Shown piece by piece: positions 35,436-43,900 of a DNA stretch of 64,000 bases (its first letter is position 1; each line of letters opens with the position of its first letter). Under the pieces are notes generated by a model. The model was given only the letters and a program-made list of their open reading frames with translations. It was not told the origin of the DNA and did no database searches. Source of the stretch: Pontiella desulfatans (lineage in GTDB: Bacteria; Verrucomicrobiota; Kiritimatiellia; Kiritimatiellales; Pontiellaceae); assembly GCF_900890425.1 (NCBI RefSeq), contig NZ_CAAHFG010000003.1, positions 372,001 through 436,000 on the forward strand, read 5' to 3'. The position numbers and the translations under genes are program-made.

Positions 35436-35440
35436 AGGTG

Positions 35441-35515
35441 TAGACGGAGCTTCCAGCTCCGTTAGTGTATGCAACACGCATAGGTGATTCAAACGGAGCA
35501 GGATGCTCCGTCTAC
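35441..35515. repeat. Palindromic element TAGACGGAGC...GCTCCGTCTA in the lysA-dapA spacer
   Basis: TAGACGGAGCTTCCAGCTCC, GTT pairs with AACGGAGCAGGATGCTCCGT, CTA. Both arms also fold on themselves (GGAGC...GCTCC), so a cruciform or branched hairpin is possible. It is not followed by T-rich sequence and so is not a classical terminator. Confidence 0.75.
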
Positions 35516-35532
35516 GAATATGGAGAAAGACA

Positions 35533-36402
35533 ATGTTTTTTACAGGGGTATACACAGCGCTTGTGACGCCGTTCGCGGCGGACGGATCGGTGGACTTCGA
35601 AAAGCTGGCCGAGCTGGTTGAATTCAATATTGCCGGTGGCGTGGCCGGGCTTGTTCCGGTCGGGACGACGGGCGAGTCGCCGACGTTGCGTACGGATGAG
35701 CACCTGCAGGTTATCAAGGCGGTCACCGATGCCGCAGCGGGCCGCTGCAAGATTGTGGCGGGTACGGGGGCCAATTCGACGGCCGAGGCGGTCGAGCTGA
35801 CCGAAGCGGTCAAGGCATTCGGTGTGGACGGCACCTTGCAGGTGACGCCCTACTACAACAAGCCCAACAATTCCGGTCTGATCCAGCATTTCAGCGCCGT
35901 GGCCGATCTCGGCGTTCCGGTGGTGCTCTACAACGTGCCGGGCCGCTCCGCGAAGGAGATCCCGCTGGACGTGGTTGCCGAGCTGGCGCAACATGAACAC
36001 ATTGTTTCCGTCAAGGAGGCGGCGGGCTCCGTCCAGCGCGTAACCGATATCAAGAACCTGTGCGACATCGAAGTGCTCTCCGGCGACGATTCGCTGGCGC
36101 TGCCGATGATCAAGGCAGGAGCCCTCGGCGTGATTTCCGTGGCCTCGAATATCATGCCGTCGGAAGTCGTTGCCTTGGTTGCCGCCGCGCTTGCTGGAAA
36201 CTACGACGAAGCGCAGGCGCTGCACGACACGTATGCGAAGACGTTCGACGACCTGTTCATCGACACCAATCCGATTCCGATCAAGGCGGCCATGGCGATG
36301 AAGGGCATGATCCAAGAGGTCTACCGCCTTCCGATGTGCTCGACCACCGATGAAAACAAAGCCGCGCTGCGCGCGACGCTCGAACGTGCGGGGATACTGT
36401 AA
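35533..36402 (+). CDS. dapA: 4-hydroxy-tetrahydrodipicolinate synthase
   Basis: 289 residues, start after GGAGAAAGACA. DHDPS landmarks: GLVPVGTTGESPTL, the active-site Tyr in VVLYNVPGR and the Schiff-base Lys in IVSVKEAAG, then the late SGDDSLALPMIKAGALGVISV. It condenses pyruvate with aspartate semialdehyde in the diaminopimelate pathway. The dapB start overlaps its stop. Confidence 0.97.
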   Translation: MFFTGVYTALVTPFAADGSVDFEKLAELVEFNIAGGVAGLVPVGTTGESPTLRTDEHLQVIKAVTDAAAGRCKIVAGTGANSTAEAVELTEAVKAFGVDGTLQVTPYYNKPNNSGLIQHFSAVADLGVPVVLYNVPGRSAKEIPLDVVAELAQHEHIVSVKEAAGSVQRVTDIKNLCDIEVLSGDDSLALPMIKAGALGVISVASNIMPSEVVALVAAALAGNYDEAQALHDTYAKTFDDLFIDTNPIPIKAAMAMKGMIQEVYRLPMCSTTDENKAALRATLERAGIL

Positions 36403-37226
36403 TGGCGGTTAAAGTTGTCGTTCTCGGAGCGGCGGGTCGCATGGGCAAAACCCTGATCCGGTGCATCATGGAGGAAAAGGTGCCGGGGCTGGAACTGCAC
36501 GGCGCGGTCGACCTGTGGGATGCGCCGGGCCTGAATGCCGACGCCGGGGTACTGGCCGGAACCAAGGCGGCCGGAGTCAACCTGATCAGCAACCTGGAAG
36601 AGGTTGGGCCGAGTGCCGACGTGATCGTCGATTTTTCGGGTCACTTCGGCGTTGCGGGCAACGCGCCGCGCATTGCGGAGTGGGGCACCGCCTGGGTGAT
36701 TGGTACGACGGGATTGAACGACGAAGAAATTGCGGCCGTTGAAGCGGCGGCCGAAAAGACCGCCGTGGTGCTTTCCGGCAATATGAGCTTGGGCATCAAC
36801 CTGCTCTGCCATCTGGTCGAACTCGGCGCCCGGTCGCTGAAGGACAAGGGCTACGATGTGGAAATCATCGAACGCCATCATGGCCTGAAGAAGGATTCGC
36901 CCAGCGGCACCGCGCTGATGCTCGGGCAGGCGGCGGCCGATGGATACGACTGGGATTTGAAAGAGGTTCAGGTGGATGGCCGCACCGGCCTGCCGGGCGA
37001 GCGCCCGGAAAAGGAGATCGGGTTCCATGCCGTCCGCGGCGGCGACATTGTCGGCGACCACACGGTCATGATGGCCGGCGTGGGCGAGCTGCTGGAGTTG
37101 TCGCACCGCGCGACCAGCCGCGACGTCTTTGCCATCGGGGCCTTGCAGGCTGCCGTATGGGTCGCCGGAAAGGAAGCCCGGCTCTACACCATGAAAGATG
37201 CGATGAAGCATGTTTTAGGGCTTTGA
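36402..37226 (+). CDS. dapB: 4-hydroxy-tetrahydrodipicolinate reductase
   Basis: 274 residues. NAD(P) loop GAAGRMG at residues 9-15, DFSGHFG, IGTTGL, SGNMSLGINLL, then IIERHHGLKKDSPSGTALML with the catalytic EIxExHHxxKxDxPSGTA signature, and FHAVRGGDIVGDHTV. It reduces the dapA product. Its last base overlaps the start of the palindromic element at 37226. Confidence 0.97.
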   Translation: MAVKVVVLGAAGRMGKTLIRCIMEEKVPGLELHGAVDLWDAPGLNADAGVLAGTKAAGVNLISNLEEVGPSADVIVDFSGHFGVAGNAPRIAEWGTAWVIGTTGLNDEEIAAVEAAAEKTAVVLSGNMSLGINLLCHLVELGARSLKDKGYDVEIIERHHGLKKDSPSGTALMLGQAAADGYDWDLKEVQVDGRTGLPGERPEKEIGFHAVRGGDIVGDHTVMMAGVGELLELSHRATSRDVFAIGALQAAVWVAGKEARLYTMKDAMKHVLGL

Positions 37227-37310
37227 CGAGTGACGATTGAGTCGTGATGCGGTGGTTGGCTTCGGTCAGTCGCCGTTTTTTTATTCACGCTTCAATCGTC
37301 ACTTTTCACG
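37226..37310. repeat. Palindromic element, GTGACGATTGAGTCGTGA family, between convergent genes
   Basis: GTGACGATTGAGTCGTGAT and, further on, TTCACGCTTCAATCGTCAC, TTTTCACG. The right arm encodes the last residues of the FGE gene on the minus strand, which takes its stop from GACGATTGA. An eight-T run in the loop could also stop dapB transcripts. Confidence 0.85.
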
Positions 37311-38269
37311 TCCCTCACACACCGAAAGCCCAAATTGCCCGTCGATGAGTCGGGCGTGTTGGAGGTGCGGGCGGCGACGCGGTAGCGGTTGCAGTAGGAG
37401 TCGTGGCAAAGGTAGGAGCCGCCGCGGTTGACGCGCCGTTCGCCGGAGTCGGGGCCGATCGGATTATTGCGAGGGCCGGTGATGTGGAAGTCCGGGCTCC
37501 ACCAATCGAACACCCATTCCCAGACGTTTCCGGCCATGTTGTATAGGCCATAGTTGTTCGGTTCGTACGCATCCACGGGCGCGGTGCCAACGAAACCGTC
37601 TTCGCCGGAGTTGTATTCCGGAAACTTGCCCTGGAAAATGTTGCACATGTGCTTGCCGCCGGGCATCAGCTCATCGCCCCACGCATGGCGCTTGCCCACC
37701 AGACCGCCACGCGCCGCATATTCCACCTCCGCCTCGGTCGGAAGCCGCTTGCCTGCCCAGGCGCAATAGGCAAGGGCGTCGCGGTAGGAAACATGGGTGG
37801 CCGGATGGTTTTCCAGTCCAGTGATATCCGACTCCGGCCCGAACGGATGTGCCCAGTCGGCACCTTCGACATGATACCACCATTCCAGCCCCATCACGGT
37901 GCGGCCGAGCATGTCAAGCGTCCGCTTCTGGCTGGGGGAGAGCAGGAGATGGAACACATAGGAATAACCAAATTTTTGCGCGTCGGTTTGATGGCCCGTG
38001 GCTTCAATGAACGTCGCGAAGTCGGCGTTGGAAACGGCATATTGATCCATGAGGAACGGGTCTAGGGTCACCTCGCGGATCGGCCCTTCTCCATCGTCCG
38101 GATAGCCGATGCCGTCCTCGGTACCCATCAGGAAGGCGCCGCCTTCCAGGCGAACCATATGGTCGGTCGATCCGGTGGAGATGCGTGCGAACGGTTGGCC
38201 CTGGTGGCCGTCTTCGCATCCGCACCGTTTTTCGCCTGGTGTGCAGCAGCTTCCTTGTCCCATCTCCAT
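37292..38269 (-). CDS. Formylglycine-generating enzyme (sulfatase maturation)
   Basis: 325 residues. The catalytic pair is intact in RGGSYLCHDSYCNRYR (C288 and C293, the spacing of human C336/C341), followed by AARTSNTPDSSTGNLGFRC. VRLEGGAFLMGTEDG, PTEAEVEYAARGG and MAGNVWEW complete the FGE fold. It oxidises the sulfatase active-site Cys to formylglycine, so the genome should encode Cys-type sulfatases, none of which are in the window. The N-terminus has four extra cysteines (CCTPGEKRCGCEDG). The last five residues come from a repeat element. Confidence 0.95.
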   Translation of the reverse strand: MEMGQGSCCTPGEKRCGCEDGHQGQPFARISTGSTDHMVRLEGGAFLMGTEDGIGYPDDGEGPIREVTLDPFLMDQYAVSNADFATFIEATGHQTDAQKFGYSYVFHLLLSPSQKRTLDMLGRTVMGLEWWYHVEGADWAHPFGPESDITGLENHPATHVSYRDALAYCAWAGKRLPTEAEVEYAARGGLVGKRHAWGDELMPGGKHMCNIFQGKFPEYNSGEDGFVGTAPVDAYEPNNYGLYNMAGNVWEWVFDWWSPDFHITGPRNNPIGPDSGERRVNRGGSYLCHDSYCNRYRVAARTSNTPDSSTGNLGFRCVRDVKSDD

Positions 38270-38346
38270 GCCCTTTCAAATCGGTATTCGGATGCCTGTA
38301 TAAGTCGCCTTCGGGAAATCTTCCAGTAAAAACGGGGGATCTCTCG

Positions 38347-38398
38347 CCAAGGCGTCTAATTAGAATTTACGGCCGTGAATTCTAATTAGACGCCTTGG
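38347..38398. repeat. 52-base near-perfect palindrome in a divergent spacer
   Basis: CCAAGGCGTCTAATTAG and onward form 21-base perfect arms (38347-38367 and 38378-38398), and the centre ACGGCCGT is itself self-complementary. Only the T-G pair flanking the centre mismatches. It lies between the divergent FGE and NERD genes with no T-tract. Confidence 0.9.
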
Positions 38399-38455
38399 GT
38401 GGGATTGGGTGGTGTTTGCGGCAAGCGGTTGTTGTGCATAGGGGAACTTTTACCT

Positions 38456-39202
38456 ATGGTTCCTCCCATGGAAAATTCGAAGGAATCGTTGAGCAGTCGT
38501 TTTGCGAAAGTCTATGGGAGTCCGGGGGAGGCGCCGCGGGTTTTGGGGCTGTTGCGGGCGTTCTGGCCGTTGCTGGTCATTTGTTTTGTGACGGGCTATT
38601 TGCTACGGGCGTGGTTTCCGCATCCCTATCTGGGCGTATCGCAGGTGGGCATCCTGTTTTTCCTGGTTGCGGTGGCGGCGGCGATCTTGCTGGCGTGGGG
38701 CGACAAGCGGCTGGGAAATTTTTTGAAGGGGGCCAAGGGCGAGGAGTGGGTGGCGCACGAGCTGGCATTCCTGAATGCTGAATACACCGTGTTCAATGGG
38801 CTTCGGTTTGGCGGGGGGAAACAAAACTTCGACCATATCATTGTGGGGCCGGCCGGGGTGTTCGTGGTGGAAACCAAGAACTGGAAGGGCTCCGTGGAGT
38901 TCCACGATGGCAAGCTGTATGCGGGAGGCAGGGAACCTTCGCGTCCGCCGCTGAGGCAGGTGAAGGCTGCCGCGGCCGAGCTGGTCTCGTTCATCGACGA
39001 TGCCGGATGCGGCGACCTGCCGATCCATTCGGTGCTCTGTTTCCTGGGTACCAAGCTGCCGCAGGAGGTCATGAACGTGAACGGCGTGGTGGTCTGTACG
39101 GGCAAAAAACTGGTCGAGGTGTTGCAGGAAACGTTTGATGAACCCATTGCTGAATCAATGCGTGAAAAAGTGGTTGGCGAGTTGAGAAAAGTCATCGAGT
39201 GA
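38456..39202 (+). CDS. NERD-domain membrane protein
   Basis: 248 residues; the start at 38456 (MVPPMENS) lies downstream of AGGGGA; 38468 is an alternative. Two spans follow (VLGLLRAFWPLLVICFVTGY and VGILFFLVAVAAAILLAW). The NERD domain starts at GAKGEEWVAHELAFLN and has FDHIIVGPAGVFVVETKNW (the D...ExK nuclease core). NERD is a restriction-endonuclease-like fold of unsettled role, usually membrane-tethered. It is divergent from the FGE gene and its stop lies at a repeat element. Confidence 0.85.
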   Translation: MVPPMENSKESLSSRFAKVYGSPGEAPRVLGLLRAFWPLLVICFVTGYLLRAWFPHPYLGVSQVGILFFLVAVAAAILLAWGDKRLGNFLKGAKGEEWVAHELAFLNAEYTVFNGLRFGGGKQNFDHIIVGPAGVFVVETKNWKGSVEFHDGKLYAGGREPSRPPLRQVKAAAAELVSFIDDAGCGDLPIHSVLCFLGTKLPQEVMNVNGVVVCTGKKLVEVLQETFDEPIAESMREKVVGELRKVIE

Positions 39203-39254
39203 TAAGTGAAGCGTGAGCCGTGAATATTCACGTTTCAATCGTCATTCATCACGA
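39200..39254. repeat. Palindromic element, GTGACGATTGAGTCGTGA family
   Basis: GAAGCGTGAGCCGTGAATAT and TTCACGTTTCAATCGTCATT, CATCACG. It fills the NERD to DJ-1 spacer, with the DJ-1 ribosome-binding site (CGGAGG) just after it. Confidence 0.8.
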
Positions 39255-39269
39255 AACGGAGGTTGAGTC

Positions 39270-39812
39270 ATGAAAACATTGGTACCGATTGCGAACGGCT
39301 CCGAGGAAATGGAAGCCGTCATCATTATCGACACGTTGCGGCGCGCCGAATTCGACGTGACCGTCGCAAGCCTTACACCGGGAGCCATCGAGGCTTCGCG
39401 CGGCGTCAAGCTGGTGGGCGACACGACATGGGATCAAATCAACCCCGACGAGTTCGATATCCTGCTGCTGCCGGGAGGCTTCGGGGGAACGGTTGCCTTT
39501 TGCGGGCATGCAGGTGTCCAGCAGGCGATCAAGGATTTCAACGAAAAGAAAAAGTGGATGGGCTGCATCTGTGCGGCGGCGCTGGCGTTGAACGAAGCCG
39601 GGGTTCTGGCGGGCAAAAGGTTCACCTGCTATCCCGGCGTGGAGGAGAAGTTGCCGGCCGACATCCAACCGGTCGATGAGATCGTCGTGGTCGATGGCCA
39701 TCTCATCACCAGCAAAGGTCCGGGAACCGCCTTCGAGTTTGCGCTCAAGGTGATCGCCGAATGTGGTAGCCCCAACACCGCCGCAGACGTTCGCGCCGGT
39801 CTCTTGCTTTAG
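39270..39812 (+). CDS. DJ-1/PfpI family protein
   Basis: 180 residues. NGSEEMEAVIIIDTLRRA carries the conserved Glu15 (DJ-1 E18), LLLPGGFGG is the DJ-1 loop, and GCICAAALAL holds the nucleophile-elbow Cys101. GKRFTCYPGVEEKL and ITSKGPGTAFEFAL complete the YajL/DJ-1 pattern. The family covers chaperone, deglycase and redox-sensing roles. The stop overlaps that of the convergent gene by four bases. Confidence 0.92.
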   Translation: MKTLVPIANGSEEMEAVIIIDTLRRAEFDVTVASLTPGAIEASRGVKLVGDTTWDQINPDEFDILLLPGGFGGTVAFCGHAGVQQAIKDFNEKKKWMGCICAAALALNEAGVLAGKRFTCYPGVEEKLPADIQPVDEIVVVDGHLITSKGPGTAFEFALKVIAECGSPNTAADVRAGLLL

Positions 39813-40783
39813 CGAACTCCTCCGGGGGAGTATTCAATCATCAGCGAGGCCGGAACATATCCTTCGGTGCTGAGCTGGATGGGAATCCGACGCTCGGCTT
39901 TGAGCCGTTGTATAAAGGCGTCTGTAAAATCCAGCTCAACCGTACTGTTTCCCGTGGCCCCGAGCTCCTCCTTGATTCCAATGTCGGGTAGGTTGCATTG
40001 CAAGGGGGTGGGGGCAGGGGGCAAGGGTTCTGGGTGTTTCCTATGTAGGGCAAAGGTTGCCTTCCGGGCGTTTTCGGCAAGAGCCAGCTTTCGGGGCTGG
40101 GGATGCAGGCGGCCTCCCATGCAACCTTCGAGGTGGATCGCAACAGGCGGCAACTGCGGCTGGCCTTCGATCCGAAGCTGAACCAGACCCTGCCAACGCA
40201 TGGGTTCCCGTTGCGCAGGAATTGAAAGTTGAAGCATTGCTTTCCCATCGGTGTTGGCGCTCAAGCCAATGTTGGACTGGGTGGTTGCGGTCAATTTTCC
40301 TGGCAAGTTGCTGCGAACCGCGACGGCCAGGTTGGTCGTCCACAGCTGCCCCAGCGGCAGGTGCCCGCAATGGATGTGGGTAGAGGGGATGGCGATGGCT
40401 GGCTTGGCTTCCCCTTCAATCCACACCGTATGGCTTTGGCCGTTGGCCTCGAAGCTTATGTTTTTTTTGAACGGGCCGTTCAAGGAGTGGGCATCGATGA
40501 GGACATCCAGCGGAGTGCTGGCGCCCGGAACGATAGTTTTTTCATAGATAACCGGCTCAAGAAAGGCGCAGCAGGATTCAAGCTTTCCAATGCGCAGCGC
40601 ATTGCTCGTCGCGTTGAAGAGGGTGAAGGTTGCAACCTGGTTCGATTCCGCCGGAAATGCCCCCATAACACAAACCTCTTTCGGTTCGATACGTAGCCCG
40701 TTTGCGGCGGTTGAACACAGCGCCGATATCATAACCATGGCCGAATATGCCGTAATTTTTGCTCTATATTTTAAAAACAACAT
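39809..40783 (-). CDS. DUF1573-like exported protein
   Basis: 324 residues; signal peptide around MVMISALCSTAANG. Then an Ig-like domain: VCVMGAFPAESNQVATFTLF, NALRIGKLESCCAFLEP (in place of the usual SCGC), KTIVPGASTPLDVLI, FKKNISFEANGQSHTVWIEG. This is the DUF1573 layout; a second Ig-like copy may follow (residues about 130-240), and the C-terminus is unassigned. DUF1573 proteins occur in many copies in PVC-group and Bacteroidetes genomes, with unknown function. Divergent from the giant gene. Confidence 0.75.
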   Translation of the reverse strand: MLFLKYRAKITAYSAMVMISALCSTAANGLRIEPKEVCVMGAFPAESNQVATFTLFNATSNALRIGKLESCCAFLEPVIYEKTIVPGASTPLDVLIDAHSLNGPFKKNISFEANGQSHTVWIEGEAKPAIAIPSTHIHCGHLPLGQLWTTNLAVAVRSNLPGKLTATTQSNIGLSANTDGKAMLQLSIPAQREPMRWQGLVQLRIEGQPQLPPVAIHLEGCMGGRLHPQPRKLALAENARKATFALHRKHPEPLPPAPTPLQCNLPDIGIKEELGATGNSTVELDFTDAFIQRLKAERRIPIQLSTEGYVPASLMIEYSPGGVR

Positions 40784-40845
40784 CTCGCTTTTTCTATGTT
40801 TTTTGGTCGTTCGACGAGAAATGTAATATATCCCAAATTAAGAAC

Positions 40846-40873
40846 TTGTGAATTGAAATTTTTCTTCTATAAC
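40846..40873 (+). promoter_or_regulatory. Possible sigma-70 promoter of the giant gene
   Basis: TTGTGA, sixteen bases, TATAAC, in an AT-rich patch about 90 bases before the giant gene. The fit to -35 is only moderate. GGGAGG six bases before the ATG at 40963 is a strong ribosome-binding site. Confidence 0.35.
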
Positions 40874-40962
40874 CAACTCTGTTGACCGGCTCCGCAGGGT
40901 GAAAGCGTGGGCGGTTGACTCATGATTTCCGTAGGCATGGCCTTATTTTTGGGAGGTTGGTT

Positions 40963-43900
40963 ATGAACTTGCGTGTCAGTAAACCGTCGTGCGTGGCGTA
41001 CTTGGGCATATGCCTTTTCTTTTCAGGAGGCAGGGTTGCCGGAGACACCCTCTATACCAACGATTTTGAATCGGGCATCGGGCCCGGGTGGTCTTTGGCC
41101 ACGCTCGAAAGTTCGGTTCCGAACCCCTTCACCACCTTCAGTGGCCGGTTCAGCACCCACAATCAAACGCTCATGGTTAGCAATCTTGTTCAAGGCACTG
41201 CATACAGTGCCTTTTTTGATCTCTACATCATGGACTCATGGGACGGGGGCGCCGACCGGTTCAATGTGGACGTGGCAAGCTCCAACTATTTCAACCATTC
41301 CTTCCACTACAACGCCAGTAGCCAAACCTATCCCGATCCGCCGGATCTTGGGCCGGCCAGCTATGGCTTCTCCGGTTGGAACGATTCGGTCTACCGCAAT
41401 GTGGAAGTCGTGTTTTTGGCACCATCCAACATAGTGCCGATTTCGTTCTATGGAACCGGATTGTCGGGGATAGGCGACGAGTCGTGGGGCATCGACAACA
41501 TTTCGATCGAAACCTTGTCGCCTTCGTATATCGACACCACCTCGCTGCCAGATGGAACCGTCACCGAGTCGATCGACTGGTTCTCGGTTACGGCCATTCG
41601 CAACCTTTCCGAAGCCTCCGCCACCACCCCCGCCAACTATGATTTGCGCGGGGCTGGGCTGGATGGCTCCTTCGACACGCCCGACGACGCGCTCTACTCC
41701 CTTGCGCCTTCCTTCAGCGGAGGCAAGACTGTCACGCTTTCGATTGGGAACAACGCGCCGCTACAACCTGGCAACTACCGCTTCGTCACCACCACCAACC
41801 TGCAGGACAGCGCCACCGGCCCGGTGGTTGCCTATACGAACTTTTTCGAGCTCGTCGAAACCGCCAACCGCCTGGTCGAGGATCTCGACAACGGTAGCCT
41901 GGGTACTGCCGACAGCCTTAACCCGCTCCTGGAAACCCCTGCCGGAAGTGGCTTCCACTCCGCCGTGGCGCTGGGCAGTTTTTCGGGCGGGAGCGACTAC
42001 GACTATTGGACATTCGATGCCGAGGCCGGCGATGTAATCACCGCCTGGACCGTGATGGACCGCGCCGGCACCTCTCCCTACCTCCGGCTGCTCAACGCCT
42101 CCGGAGCCGTTGTGTTGTACGAACAGTCCAGGACGACCTCCACCACCTATTTCCAAACCTACACCGTTTCAACGCCCGGCACCTACTACCTGCAGGTGTT
42201 CCCCCAGTATGACGTCCAACCACCGGTGGGCTACCAACTGCGCCTCGATGTCGGCCGCGGCCGGCGCCTCGAAACCGAGAACAACAACAGCCAAGGGGAG
42301 GCCGACACGTTTGTGTGGACGGTGGATGGCAGCTCGCTCAAGGATGCCTCGGCGGGCGCGCTGTTCGGGAACGACGACTATCTCAACCTTGGCCACCTTT
42401 CCGGCGGCAACGCGATGTCGGTCAACCTGCGCTTCCCCGAAAGTAGCCAGCTCAATTCCGGCAATGTCAACATCGAGGTGCAGGCCTCCGGCGGCGGCGT
42501 ACTCCATTCCACCAACACACCGCTTTTCGTCTACGATGTTGTCTCGAACACCACGCACTACCTCAAGATCAACACGCCCGACACCGACCTGCTTTCGCAA
42601 TACGTGCTCGACTTGACAGTGCTCGACTCCGGCGAACCCGAAATCACTGCCGACACCCTCCCGCTGGAGGGTTCCACCAACACGGTCATCGTCGATCGCT
42701 TCACCGTTAACTTTTCCGAATACATGGACGTCTCCACCGTCACCGATTCCGCTTCGTGGATTTTAGTCTCCGACGGCGGCGACGATATCTTCGGCAATGG
42801 CAACGACGAGGTCTACACGGTTTCGCCGACCTATTCCGCCAGCACCCTCTCCGCCTCCCTCTACATCACCGACGGGCCGCTGCAGCCCGACCGGAACATC
42901 CGCCTCACCGCCACCACCAACCTGACCGACCGCGTCGGCAATCCCATGGCAGCACCCTATGTCCACGAGTTCCGCCTTGAAAACATCGACCTCTACATCC
43001 ACGAAAACCGCAACAACGGCTCGATCGCCACGGCCACGCCGCTGGCGGCGGCCACTAATCTGGCCGATGGTTCGGTTGCGCACGTGCAAACCATAGCCGT
43101 TGGCGACAACCCGGTCGACGTCATCTCGGCCGACCTCGACGGCGACCTGAACCCCGATTTGATCACCTGCAACTACAATTCCCACACCGTCACCATTCTC
43201 GGCGGCAACGGTGACGGAACCTTCGGCGCGGCCACCAACATGGCCTCCGGCAGCAATCCGCGCCAGGCCGTGCTCGGCCACTTCAACGCCGACGCCTTCT
43301 TGGACCTCGCCGTGGCCAACGAATATTCCCACAATATTGGGGTATACCTCGGCCAGCCCGGCGGCACCTTTGCGGCGCCCGTGACCATTCCAACGCCCAA
43401 CCGCCCCTTCGACGTCAAGGCCGGCGACATCAATGGAGACACCCATGTCGATTTGGCGGTGGTCAGCCACGATACCCACCAGCTTACCATTCATTTTGGC
43501 GACGGAACCGGCGCATTTGCAACGTCCACCAACCTTGCCACCGGCACCAATCCGCATGAGCTTTCGCTCGCCCACCTCAATGGCGACACCGACCTCGATG
43601 TGGTTGTCGCCAACTTCCCCGTCGACAACCTTTCGGTCTTCCTCAATAACGGCGATGGCACCCTCGCCGCCGCCGCCACCTATCCGGTCGGCGACGGCCC
43701 GCGCTGCCTTGTGGTGGGCGACACCGACAACGATAGCAAGCTGGATCTGGTTGTGGGCAACTATTATTCCGACAACGTGAGCGTACTGAAGGGCAACGGC
43801 GACGGCACCTTCGCCGCCGCCACGAACTATCCCGGTTGCAACGGCCCGGTGGACATCGAACTGATCGATCTCGATTCCGATGGCTTCAAGGATATCGCCA

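Noticed and set aside
35441-35515. Lysine riboswitch before dapA
   Set aside because: The sequence is a simple branched palindrome with no lysine-box core, and is only 75 bases long.
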